Shown: one piece after another, positions 21,606 to 31,549 of the stretch
Position numbering within the stretch: the stretch's first letter is position 1
Layout of the letters: every line of letters starts with the position of its first letter
Assembly: GCA_020205615.1 (NCBI GenBank)
Contig: CM035162.1
Span: 42,894,464-42,958,463 of the forward strand
Source: Panax quinquefolius
Taxonomy: Eukaryota > Streptophyta > Magnoliopsida > Apiales > Araliaceae
Direction: 5' to 3'
DNA length: 64,000 bases
Program-made: the position numbers and the translations under genes
The notes under the pieces: model-generated
The model's input: the letters and a program-made list of their open reading frames with translations, nothing else
Database searches by the model: none
What the model was told of the DNA's origin: nothing

Positions 21606-22524
21606 ACATGTGTGTACTATTGATTCACATTCTTGTACAATTAGGGGAGTTGGTGCAAGATTGATAATACTTGCTTAACTAAGTTAAAAATGGAGGTATA
21701 GATGGAGGTACTATACTGTAATTCATATTTTCACATGTTTAGAACTATTGAGTCACATGATTTACTATTGATTCACATGATTTACTATTAGAGGAGGTGG
21801 TGCAAGTTTGATAATACTTGCAGGACTAAATTAAAACTGAAGGAAAAGAGGAAGGTATTATACTGTAATATTTTGAGCCCCAAAATGTGCAATTATCGAA
21901 ACTATATTTTCCTATAAATAGAAGCTCATTCCTTCATTATTTTTCACCAATTCACTAAAGCTATAGAGTAATTATTATAGAGAGAAATTATAGAGAGAAA
22001 GGAGAAGAGAAGTCTGCTACTTCACTATTCCAGTTTTCTTCTAAGGTAAGGGGTATTATTCTTTCATACTCTTGAAGAGAGTTATTTTGTTTCAATACTC
22101 GTAAGGGTTGTTATTCCATTCTTTATTATTATGTTGGAATAACTTTGTCATCAAGCACCGCATATATGGTGAAATTCTTACATTATTCTATTCTTTATTA
22201 TTACATTTGGAATAACTCCGTCTGCATGTATTCATCGCATTTATGGTGAATTCTATTGTTATTCCATTCTTTATTATTCTGTTGGAATATCCTGTCTGTG
22301 CGGATAATGCATGACCTGGTTCAATTCTTTATTATTCTATTGGAATATCCTGTCTGTGTGGGTTACGCATGACCTGGTTCGATTCTTTATTATTTTGTTG
22401 GAATAACATGCATGCGGATGGATTACGCTCAAGTGAATTCTTCTATTATTCCATTCTTTATTATTCTGTTGGAATAACCTGTCTGTGTGGATTATCGCAT
22501 GCATGGTGAATGATCCTTCGTATT
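21606..22524 (+). repeat. T3 solo LTR, piece 2 (promoter and hairpin array)
   Basis: This T3 piece holds a TATA box (TATAAATA at 21913-21920), a GA-rich leader, a donor-like CTAAG/GTAAGGG (22041-22051) and then about seven loosely spaced units of TTATTCCATTCTTTATTATT with TTGGAATAAC (22080-22510) that can fold as hairpins. It ends with GTATT, the T6 target site. Confidence 0.75.
21913..21920 (+). promoter_or_regulatory. T3 TATA box
   Basis: TATAAATAGAAGCTCATTCC. The same box and following bases occur in T8 (40310) and T10 (58882). Confidence 0.6.
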
Positions 22525-22913
22525 TGTAACATTCCAGATTTTTTTAAATGTAAGTTATAAATATTTATTGATTTATATAAATATTTATTGGATGTGTTTA
22601 TTATTGAATAAGTAATTGTTCAATTTGATTGAGATGTTTTAGTTAATTATTTATTTGTTAAATAATTAATGTGTTATATGGATTGAGTTATGTGATTAAG
22701 TAATTTATTCAATAAATTGTTATTAAATAAAGTGTGACAAATAACTATTTTATAAAGAGTTATTAAAATAAATTAAAGTAATTCAAGTTAGTTTTATCCA
22801 AACAATGCTTAAGGTTATTAATCCTTTAACTTTTAAATTGTTTGCCAAATAAAGCCTTATGGCTTTTGGATTTCTTTTTAAATTTAAATTATTAGTTAAA
22901 TAAATAAAATATA

Positions 22914-22953
<40 letters not shown>

Positions 22954-25706
22954 GTAACTGATAAACTTATTGCTATATTTAATACAAATTATCGGTTCCA
23001 AACGTTTGAAAATTAGAGCGATCGTTGGTTTTATTTTTAGTATCATTATCGTTACGTGGCTTAGCTATCGGTTTTACCTTAGGAGTTATGCGCTAAAAAG
23101 AAAGAAAAGAAGAGAGAGATAGTTGAGAGAGAAAGGGCTGGGATTCTAGGAAAATACAGAGTTCTTCAAGCTTTTCTAAGGGTTTAACAAGTGTTTCTTA
23201 ACAACAAAAAGGTAGGTGCTTATAACCTTAATTTATGTGTATGTAATCATATATGTTTTACGCCATATACTTACTGTGAATTTGAAAGTCTGTGTTCTTC
23301 AACTTCACTGTGTATAAGTTTTTACAAAATTCTTGTAAACTATGTTTTGGTAATTGTTATACTAGCATATATTGATAGGTGATTGTATGTTTAACATGTA
23401 TATATGATTTTATGATAATTACATGTTAAGGAAAGAGGAACTTGGTTTTACAGTGAAAAACATGTATGAAGGTATGTTTGCAAAATAACAAAATTGGTAT
23501 GTGATTATACAAATTGTGAACTAATACGCGAATTGAACTTTGTATTTGTAAATTGGAATATATGTTGGTATGCTAGTATTTCAAAAGTATTAAGTTGGTT
23601 ATAATTCTGGATTTACGTTCACTGTATTTTAGATATCAAGATATCAACAATGGAGTTTTAAAAGTTTGGTTTTAAAGGAAAACAACATTTTCAAAGAATT
23701 AGTTCTCTGATATTATTGTTTAGTTGTGTAAAATTTGTACACAAATGCTTCATAACTTTTATGTGTAATTTTTGTGAAATTATACATGTTATTGGATATC
23801 AATGGCTGTTAAAAAGTTAGACAGTAGCTTTTCTTTATTCTTACGGTTTGATTTTGTGAGTTTTGGCGCTTCAAATAATAAAATTCACGCTCCACGTCAA
23901 TTTTCGCTACTTAGCGCCTAAAATCGGCGCCATGCCATGACTCGGACTTAACCAGTATCAAGTCTGTCACGGAGGCCGGACTTCACGCCGCAGCACTGAG
24001 TCCATGTATAATTCTTCTTTGGGCGCCACCTGGCTGTAGCAGTCATGACCTTATAAGATAAAATTGTGGCACCGCGATGCCACTTAACAGAAAGTTCAGA
24101 AACGACCCTTGTCTTGCACAAAAGTCTGATTTCTTTTAAAGGGAATGATATATGATAAATGTTGAGTATGTATTTTGGTATTATAATATATTAATACTAT
24201 GAGTGAACATGGAATTACTAATTAACAAATATTGTTATTAGTTTTAATGGATAGAATTGGATTATACAATTTATAATCAAAGCATACGTGATGTAGAGAT
24301 ATAGTATGTTGTTACTGACTGATTATGTCATGTTAACATATGTATATAGGATAATTGTGATTTGGATTATAACCGTTTAATCTACGCGCAAGGCAAGATT
24401 CTAAATCCCTATCTTTTTACATTGAACAAATTTTCTAATCCTAAAGCTTCGTTATGCAAATTTCATATGCTATACTTTATTGAGTAAAGTACTTCTATTT
24501 AAGCAATTTAATGGTATCCAGTTATTCATGATGATACAAGCTTCCCATCTCCACACTTATGTTGAGATAGTTATTATGATTATGCAAGGTTTTCCAAACT
24601 CTAAACTTGTCATATTAGCATGTAAGTACCTTTATTCTGTTGACTCAGTTTATCGTTCCAATTATTATTGTTCTACATACTTGATATTAAATTTTAAGTT
24701 GTAACCTTAGCTTAATGTTGTTCAATGCAAGGTATGATAGATTATTCAATTGTTATGCTATTAGATTATTCCTAAAGCATGAACTTAGAACGAAATGTTT
24801 ATTCAGTATGATCATTCAATAACATAGTGTTATTATCTCTTATTCAACTAATCCTTAGTTGATGTCCGTTGAACTGCAAATTACCTTGAAGTGTATCCAA
24901 ACCAAACTATCTTTGGGGCGGACTTGTATTCAAAATATTGAGATGAACAACCCTATTTATAGGGGTTACGCTTAGTTTTGTACTTTGTGCTGAAATATTT
25001 GTATACAATACATGTACGAAGGGTTGATCCCCCTAAGTACCTTAAAGTCTTTATGGTCCTATGACCGTAAAAGTTTAAGTTGAAAGATTACTTATAACTG
25101 TGGACAAGATTCGTGGTCATTAGACCCTCAGTGAATGTTTAAAATAGTAATAGAACTCATTGTTCAGTTCTATTGAGCCCCTGAATGGGCAAGGAATGTT
25201 AAGATGTTAATAGGACTTATTATTTAGTTCTATTGAGCCCTTGAATGGGCAAGGAATGTTTAAGAAGTTAATAGAACTTATTGTTCAGTTTTATTAACCC
25301 CCTGAATGGGCAAAGATTGTAAAATTTTTATTCATTGATATTTCAAGTGAGCCTTGTTTGCTCACTCTTGCCTGTAAAATCCTTACAACTAAAGATGGAA
25401 AGGGTGACGTACCTAGCAGCAGTAAAGGAAAGGGAAAGATGAACAAGTACTGAAGACTTGTAATAGTTTTGATAGTTTTATTATCAGACTTTGGTTTAAA
25501 GATTGTAATGAAGTTTATTTAAATTTTTCGCATGAATGATTGTTTGAAAAGGTTAGATAACCTGGGAGCTTTAATTTTATGTAATTCCTGTATGGGCAGG
25601 TTTATTATTCAATTTTATTTATGATTGGGTAGTTTTAAATGAATGTTTTGATTATGTGAACACCAAATCTTGAGGTAATGAAGTACCGGGATTTGGGTGT
25701 GTCACA
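22525..25706 (+). repeat. T6 5' LTR (3182 bp)
   Basis: Starts TGTAACATTCCAG and ends GGGTGTGTCACA. It contains (TA)n at 22919-22949, a donor-like AAAAG/GTAGGT (23207-23216), a GC-rich block (23831-24082) that differs from the other LTR, and about three 62-bp hairpin units (25130-25325). No ORF in it is conserved in a way that suggests coding. Confidence 0.92.
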
Positions 25707-25913
25707 AGTTGGTATAGGGCTTTAGGTTATGAACCTTAGGTGGGGGGGAAAAGCCTTAGGAAGTAACCTTTGAAAAGATAGTGGAGATAACTCTTATCGA
25801 GTTTTAAGGAAGAAGTAATAAAACTCTTATGTGCTTATGTGTTTATAACTTATGTGATCGCGAGTGTCGAGTAGAATGATTAATAACTAAAACTTTAAAA
25901 TTTTGTTGTCAGG
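25707..25913 (+). promoter_or_regulatory. T6 damaged PBS and leader
   Basis: AGTTGGTATAGGGCTTTAGG follows the LTR. Compared with the T7 PBS (TGGTATCAGAGCTTAGGG) it lacks CA and has other changes. The leader ends in AACTAAAAC ... TTTTGTTGTCAG/G directly before the ORF1 start codon, a good match to a plant branch point plus 3' splice site. Confidence 0.6.
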
Positions 25914-26660
25914 ATGACTAATGTCGGAGAATCCAGTCAGGCTAGGGAGGAGGGACCTCAAATGCCTATAGAGGAGGAGCCTCACGACATTCAGGTTGTT
26001 TGGGAACAACTATTGCCACGGGAGTCAGCCCCGTTGGTCACAGTGGTTGAAGATGAGGATGATGATGTGGAGACGAATGAGGAGGATTCCGTGGAGTTGC
26101 CACAGGAGGATGAAGATAACGAGGACGAGGAGGAAGAGACTCCACTAACCTCGATGGCTGCTTGTATGTATGATGAAGTCTACGACCGTAACGTGGAACT
26201 TCAAGACACAGTTGAGGAGTTGCAGGAGATAGTAGCTGAACAACAGACTGCAATGACACAGAAGGATGATGACATCCAGGATCGAGATGAACGTCTAACT
26301 AATGCTGAAGAGAAGCTGATGCAGACTGAAGGAGAGAAGGAACAACTGATCGAGATGGTCGTGGAACTGAAGAAAAAGCTGAATGAAGAAGCTACCAAGA
26401 GGGCGAGAGCTGAAGACGCATACGAGGAAGCTTATCAACGAACTGGAAGAGCAATAAGGGACGCACAAGCAAAGAGGATGAAGATGGAAGAGATGGATAA
26501 AGTATTCAATACGGTGATCAATCGAGCTCAAGATCGGGTCATGGGTTATCCAATTCAATTCGAGACTCTGCCATCATACGTGTTAGATCGCCGAACCATG
26601 TTCCATGTTATGGAAGAAGAGCGTCAAAAGGCTACTGAGTATCTTAATAGATCATCGTAG
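25914..26660 (+). CDS. T6 ORF1: acidic coiled-coil protein upstream of gag
   Basis: This is an uninterrupted ORF of 248 codons from ATG at 25914, the only intact long ORF of the element. Residues 1-80 are strongly acidic (EDEDDDVETNEEDSVELPQE and onward). Residues about 90-190 form a long heptad-rich helix (VELQDTVEELQEIVAEQQ, VVELKKKLNEEATKRARAED), likely a coiled coil that oligomerises. The last 50 residues are basic to neutral (FETLPSYVLDRRTMFHVMEE). I recognise no enzyme motif. It lies between the PBS and gag, where chromoviruses usually have only a leader, so it is an extra ORF. The upstream CAG/G suggests expression from a spliced RNA. Known families with an extra ORF before gag (Ogre/Tat) are a different lineage. 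The antisense ORFs here are shadows. Confidence 0.75.
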   Translation: MTNVGESSQAREEGPQMPIEEEPHDIQVVWEQLLPRESAPLVTVVEDEDDDVETNEEDSVELPQEDEDNEDEEEETPLTSMAACMYDEVYDRNVELQDTVEELQEIVAEQQTAMTQKDDDIQDRDERLTNAEEKLMQTEGEKEQLIEMVVELKKKLNEEATKRARAEDAYEEAYQRTGRAIRDAQAKRMKMEEMDKVFNTVINRAQDRVMGYPIQFETLPSYVLDRRTMFHVMEEERQKATEYLNRSS

Positions 26661-26955
26661 GAAATGTGTCTATTTTGCAAGTAATAAGTGTTAAATAATG
26701 TGTAAATCCCTAGTGTTAAGTAACCATAGGATATGAGAATGATGATGTTTTCCTGTAACTTTTGTAGTTCAGGAAAGGAATGTAAATAACAGTGATGCTA
26801 TTATTGATATGTTTTTCAAAGGTATGATGAATAAATAAAAAGCTATTATTTTATTCAAAAGTGTTATGTGGTTAATTCTTTTATGGAGACAAGATAATTA
26901 AAAAAATACTTAAAGAAGTTGGGTAATAGTCTAATAGATGTTTTTTTAACAGAAA
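26661..26955 (+). other. T6 spacer between ORF1 and gag
   Basis: About 295 bases of AT-rich non-coding sequence. It ends CTAATAGATGTTTTTTTAAC-AG just before the gag ATG: a branch-point-like CTAAT, a T-run and AG, i.e. an acceptor-like site. A donor-like GCAAGTAATAAG lies near 26678. Confidence 0.5.
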
Positions 26956-27975
26956 ATGCCTCCCAGACGTGAACCACCCTGTCAGAGAACCAATGCGAGA
27001 ACTAACAATAACGATGTTGAGGATAATTAAAGTCAACAACTAGTGACATTACTAACAGGAGCGTTGCAGAATCAACCTCAAAACTAAGGCACAACGTTTA
27101 AGGAGTTTAAGGCGGTCGGACCACCTGAATTCCGTGGGTCAACGAATCCGGTCGAGGCACAGACCTGGATTATGGAGATTGAGAAGATATTTGAAGTCGC
27201 TAGGGTAGTGGTGAACAGAAGACTGCTTTTGCAACATTTATGTTGAAAGCAGAAGCTAGTTATTGGTGGCAAGCCAATAAAACCCGGGAAGGACCAGGAG
27301 TGATGACTTGGGATAGGTTTAAGGAGTTATTCTTCGAGACCTACTTCCCAGAGAGTTCGAAGAGTTAGTTAGAGGTTCAGTTTTTGGAACTCAAACAGGG
27401 AGTGATGACGGTGTCTGAGTATGCCGTGAAATTCAACGAATTGGCGAGGTTTGCGCCATATCAAGTCAGCACAGACGAGCGTAAGGCAAAGAGGTTCGAA
27501 CAGGGACTGAAGCCCTGGCTGTACAGTAGGGTTTCCCTGTTCCAGTTGAAGACGTTTGTAGCAGTAATGGAGAAGGCTGTACTCGCTGAAGGTGGAGGCG
27601 AGGCAGTGACAAAATTCAATCAAGAACAGAAGAAGAAGAGGAATGAGGTGGAAGTGAAGAATGATAGTGGAGGCAGTGGAAATGGCAGCAACAACAATAA
27701 CTTAAATAGGAAGTGGAACGGAAACGGGGGTACTAGAAACCAGCAGAGTAACCAATAGTTTAGGAAGTTTGAAGCATGTGCTACATGTGGGAGGTTTCAT
27801 AAGGGTGTGTGCTTGATGGGGAAATGTGCATGTTTCAACTGTGGCCAGGAGGGTCACATCGCCTCAAATTGCACCCAACCCAAGAAGAATGCCTGTTTCA
27901 CATGTGGATCAAGGATCATTTTGCTCGTGAATGCCCTCAGAAGAAGTTCGGAGAAACAGTAAGAAGTAAGGGAGG
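26956..27975 (+). pseudogene. gag: T6 gag, broken
   Basis: The start MPPRREPPCQRTNART is a typical chromovirus gag start. An early stop (about codon 25), a second stop and a frameshift near 27210 follow. The capsid part is clear: FKEFKAVGPPEFRGSTNPVE, AQTWIMEIEKIFEV, then in another frame ASYWWQANKTREGPGVMTWD and FKELFFETYFP. The frame 27384-27758 is open (ELKQGVMTVSEYAVKFNELA) and continues past a TAG into zinc knuckles: [12 protein letters not shown], a perfect [14 protein letters not shown], and a third (CFTCGS...) broken by a one-base shift. Gag would form particles and bind RNA through the knuckles. Confidence 0.88.
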
Positions 27976-28045
27976 CAGCAGTTGAGGTACTTGGGCCATT
28001 GCTGGACCTACAGCGTCAAACAAACCCACAGCCAAAACTTTCAAC

Positions 28046-28600
28046 ATGACTATGCAAGATGCTGTGCAATCAAAAGATGTGGTGTCAGGTATTATCCCAA
28101 TCAACGATATTAATGCTTATGTATTATTTGATTCGGGTGCTACTTGTTTGTTTATATCTGATGAATTTGCTAAGAGGTTAGAATTGCCTAGAGAAGAACT
28201 GAATTTCCCTTTGAACATAGAAATTATGAATAGAGAGGTGATTCCTATTAGGTTTGTATACAAGAACTGTAGAGTGAACATTAAAGGGAATATTCTGATG
28301 GTAGATTTAATTCGATTAGACTGAGAATTTGATGTAATTTTGGGAATGGATTTGGCTGTTCAAATATGGAGCAGTAATTGATTGTCACAAAAAGTGTGTA
28401 AACCTTATGACTCCATCAAAGGTAGTTTTCCATGGTAGCAAGTCGCCTAGACAAATGAAATGTCTGATGATTATATAGGCCAAGAAGTTGTTAAGTAAAG
28501 GCTGTGTGGGTTATTTGGCTTACATAGCCGATACTCAGAAGAAGGGTGTGAAACTGGAGGAGATACCAGTGGTTAGAGAATTCGTAGATGTATTTGAAAA
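28046..28600 (+). pseudogene. T6 protease region, broken
   Basis: From ATG at 28046 (MTMQDAVQSKDVVSGIIPIN) the frame contains the aspartic protease active site LFDSGATCLFIS (Asp at about residue 29). A TGA at 28322-28324 interrupts it; the same frame continues EFDVILGMDLA, where ILGMDW is expected, and then a shift moves the sense to another frame (VIDCHKKCVNLMTPSKVVF). The enzyme would cut the Gag-Pol polyprotein. The linker to RT (KKGVKLEEIPVVREFVDVF) is readable up to about 28600. Confidence 0.82.
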
Positions 28601-30030
28601 GATTTACCGGGACTTACTTTGATGAGAGAGATTGAGTTCGTAATTAACTTAGCGCCAGGAACTGCATCGATATCGAAGGCCCCGTACAGAATGGCTCTGG
28701 TAGAAATGAAGGAACTGATGGTGCAACTGCAAGAACTGCTGGACAAGAAGTATATTCAACCAAGCGTATCGCCGTGGGGAGCGCCAATTTTATTCGTTAA
28801 AAAGAAGGATGGATCAATGCGCCTTTGCATTGATTATAGAGAGTTAAATAAAGTCACCATTAAGAATAGGTATCCGTTGCCTAGAATAGATGACTTGTTT
28901 GATCAGTTGAAGGGTGCTAAGTACTTCTCGAAAATAGATTTGAGAAGTGGGTATCACCAATTGAAGGTAAGAAAGGAGGATATACCTAGAACGACATTTA
29001 GAACTCGGTACGGGTATTACGAGTTTTTGGTGATGTCTTTTGGTTTAACAAATGCCCCTGCCGCGTTCATGGATTTGATGAACAGGGTATTTAAATTATT
29101 CTTAGACAAGTTTGTAGTGGTGTTTATCGACGACATTCTGGTGTATTCCAAAACTCAAGAAGAACACGTGGAACATTTACGTTTGACATTGGAGACATTA
29201 AGAAAGGAAAAACTGTACGCGAATTTCTCTAAGTGCGAATTTTGGCTCGATCGTGTACAATTTTTGGGTCATGTGATTGATAAAGATGGGATTTCAGTGG
29301 ATCCATCAAAAGTGGAAGCTGTAATAAATTGGGAACAACCAAGGACACCTTCGGAGGTGAGGAGTTTCTTGGGACTGGCCGGTTATTATAGAAGATTTAT
29401 ACAAGATTTTTCCAAGATAGCCACTCCATTAACAAATTTGTCACGGAAAGCTGTGAAATTCGTTTGGACGGAGAAGTGTGAAGAGAGCTTCCAAGATTTG
29501 AAGAAGAAGCTAAGTATGGCACCTGTGTTAACCTTGTCGGATAATACATGAAATTTTGTGGTGTATAGTGATGCCTCACACAAAGGATTGGGTTGTGTTC
29601 TTATGCAAAACGGAAAAGTTATTGCCTATGCATCAAGACAACTGAAGGATTATGAGAAAGGTTATCCGACTCATGATTTAGAATTGGTTGCAGTGGTATT
29701 TGCTCTCAAGATATGGAGACACTATCTGTATGGAGAGAAATGTGAGATCTACACAGACCACAAAAGTCTGAAGTATATTTTCACTCAGAAAGATCTGAAC
29801 ATGCGTCAGAGAAGGTGGATGGAATTGATAAAAGATTATGATTGTGAGATCTTTTATCATCCAAGCAAAGCGAATGTGGTTGCAGATGCTTTAAGCAGGA
29901 AAGGTCGGGAGAAATTGACGCTGATAACAACTCAGGAGGAGCTCATTTCAGTAATGATAAAGTTAGAACTGGAAATTAAATTTCCACAGGAATTCGATGA
30001 ACGACTATTTCAATTAGGAGCAGGTCCAAC
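28601..30030 (+). pseudogene. pol: T6 reverse transcriptase and RNase H, one internal stop
   Basis: The open frame 28622-29551 covers nearly the whole [55 protein letters not shown], and the catalytic [10 protein letters not shown] at about residues 169-178. The single stop TGA at 29549-29551 falls in the same frame where [16 protein letters not shown] sequence is expected, so it looks like TGG to TGA. RNase H follows in frame with [44 protein letters not shown] and NVVADALSR, which supply the D-E-D-D catalytic set. This is the best-kept pol in the window. It would copy the element's RNA into DNA. Confidence 0.9.
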
Positions 30031-31440
30031 TTTACTGGACAAGGTGAAGAACGCTCAGTTACAAGATGAAGAATGTGGAAAGATAAAAGAGAATATGGGT
30101 GATGGTAGCGATACGAAATACAAGGTCGATACCGAAGGATTACTACGGTACGAGGGAAGAATCTGGGTTCCAGCAACACCAGAACTGAAAGACAAAATCT
30201 TGATCGAAGCTCAAAGCTCAAGATATTCGATTCATCCAGGAAGCACGAAGATGTATCAAGATTTACGTCGACATTTTTGGTGGCCGAGTATGAAAAGGGA
30301 TGTTGCAGAATGCGTGGCTAAATGTTTGACATGTTAAAGAGTAAAAGCCGAACATCAAAGTCCCAGCGAATTACTTCAACCGTTGGAAATACCGGAATGG
30401 AAGTGGGAACATATCACGATGGATTTTGTGGTGGGTCTTCCAACTACTCAGAAAGGATGCGATACAATTTAGTGGACAGACTGACGAAATCAGCGCACTT
30501 TTTACCAATAAAGATTAGGTTCAATCTTGATCAGTTGGCAAGATTGTACATCAAAGAGATCGTTTCGAGACATGGAGTGCCAGTGTCAATTGTGTCCGAT
30601 AGAGACCCGCGATTCACTTCAAATTTTTGGAAGAGACTACAAGAATGTATGGGAACTCAATTGCGAATGAGTACGACTTATCATCCACAAACAGATGGCC
30701 AAAGTGAACGAACGATCCAGACATTGGAAGATATGCTGAGAGCATGCGTAATGGATTTTAAAGGAAGTTGGGAATAACAATTATCGTTAGTGGAATTCGC
30801 CTACAATAATAGTTATCACGTGAGCATCGGCATACCGCCTTACAAAGCGTTATCGGCGAGAAAGTCTAACCCCCTTTGTCTTTGGGATGAAGTTGGTGAA
30901 CGTCAACTGCTAGGACCAGAACTAGTGCAACAAACTGCTGAGGTTATCAAACTCATCAGGATAAGATTGGTAGCAGCTCAAGACCGACAGAAGAAGTATG
31001 CTGATCAACACAGGCAAGATCGTGCATTTGACGTAGGAAGCTATGTATTCCTAAAAGTTTCTTCTTGGAAGGGGAAAATTCGTTTCGGTAAGAAGGGAAA
31101 ACTAAGCCCGAGGTTTATTGGACCCTTTGAAGTGCTGCGAAAAGTTGGAGAGGTAGCTCTACCTCCAGAGTTGGAAAACATTCATAATGTTTTTCATATT
31201 TCGGTGTTACGACAATATAAACCCGATTACAATCACGTGATCGAGTACGAACCGTTGCAGTTTGAGAAAGATTTGTCTTATGAAGAGGTTCCTATCCAGA
31301 TAGTCGACAGGAAAGAACAAGTGCTCGAGAATAAAGTGATACCTTACGTGAAGGTGATATGGAGGAACCAGAATGCTGAAGAAGCTACGTGGGAACTCGA
31401 AGAGAAAATGATGAAAGATTACCCTGAGTTATTTGTTTAA
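30031..31440 (+). pseudogene. T6 integrase with chromodomain-like tail, broken
   Basis: The HHCC zinc domain ([26 protein letters not shown]) is followed by TAA at 30335-30337. The catalytic core then reads [12 protein letters not shown] (first Asp); a small deletion near 30470 removes part of the usual IWVIVDR and shifts frame; [13 protein letters not shown] (second Asp) and [18 protein letters not shown] (Glu) are intact. A second stop, TAA at 30775-30777, is a single codon in frame before QLSLVEFAYNN. The tail holds the GPF/GPY region (RFIGPFEVLRKVGEVALPPE) and IPYVKVIWRNQNAEEATWEL, typical of chromovirus C-termini that guide insertion to chromatin. It ends at TAA 31438-31440. Confidence 0.88.
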
Positions 31441-31549
31441 TCTGTGTCTTTAATTCTGGGGACAGAATCTTTGTAAGTATGGAAGAATCTAACGAATGTG
31501 TTGTTTGAGTTGTGATTCTGGGGACAGGATCCTTATAAGAGGGGACTGA
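31441..31549 (+). other. T6 3' untranslated end and polypurine tract
   Basis: Two copies of a GATTCTGGGGACAGGAT-like sentence occur (31455 and 31515), then CTTATAAGAGGGGACTGA immediately before the 3' LTR. The purine run 31537-31545 would prime plus-strand DNA. Confidence 0.75.

Noticed and set aside
24480..24704. 74-codon ORF in both T6 LTRs (also 33505-33729)
   Set aside because: It starts with TTG, sits in the AT-rich LTR, and likeness between LTR copies is expected.
26038..26558. Three minus-strand ORFs opposite T6 ORF1
   Set aside because: They are shadows of a codon-biased, purine-rich coding strand.
29386..29860. Minus-strand ORFs opposite RT and RNase H of T6
   Set aside because: The sense strand has clear RT and RNase H motifs; the antisense frames have none.
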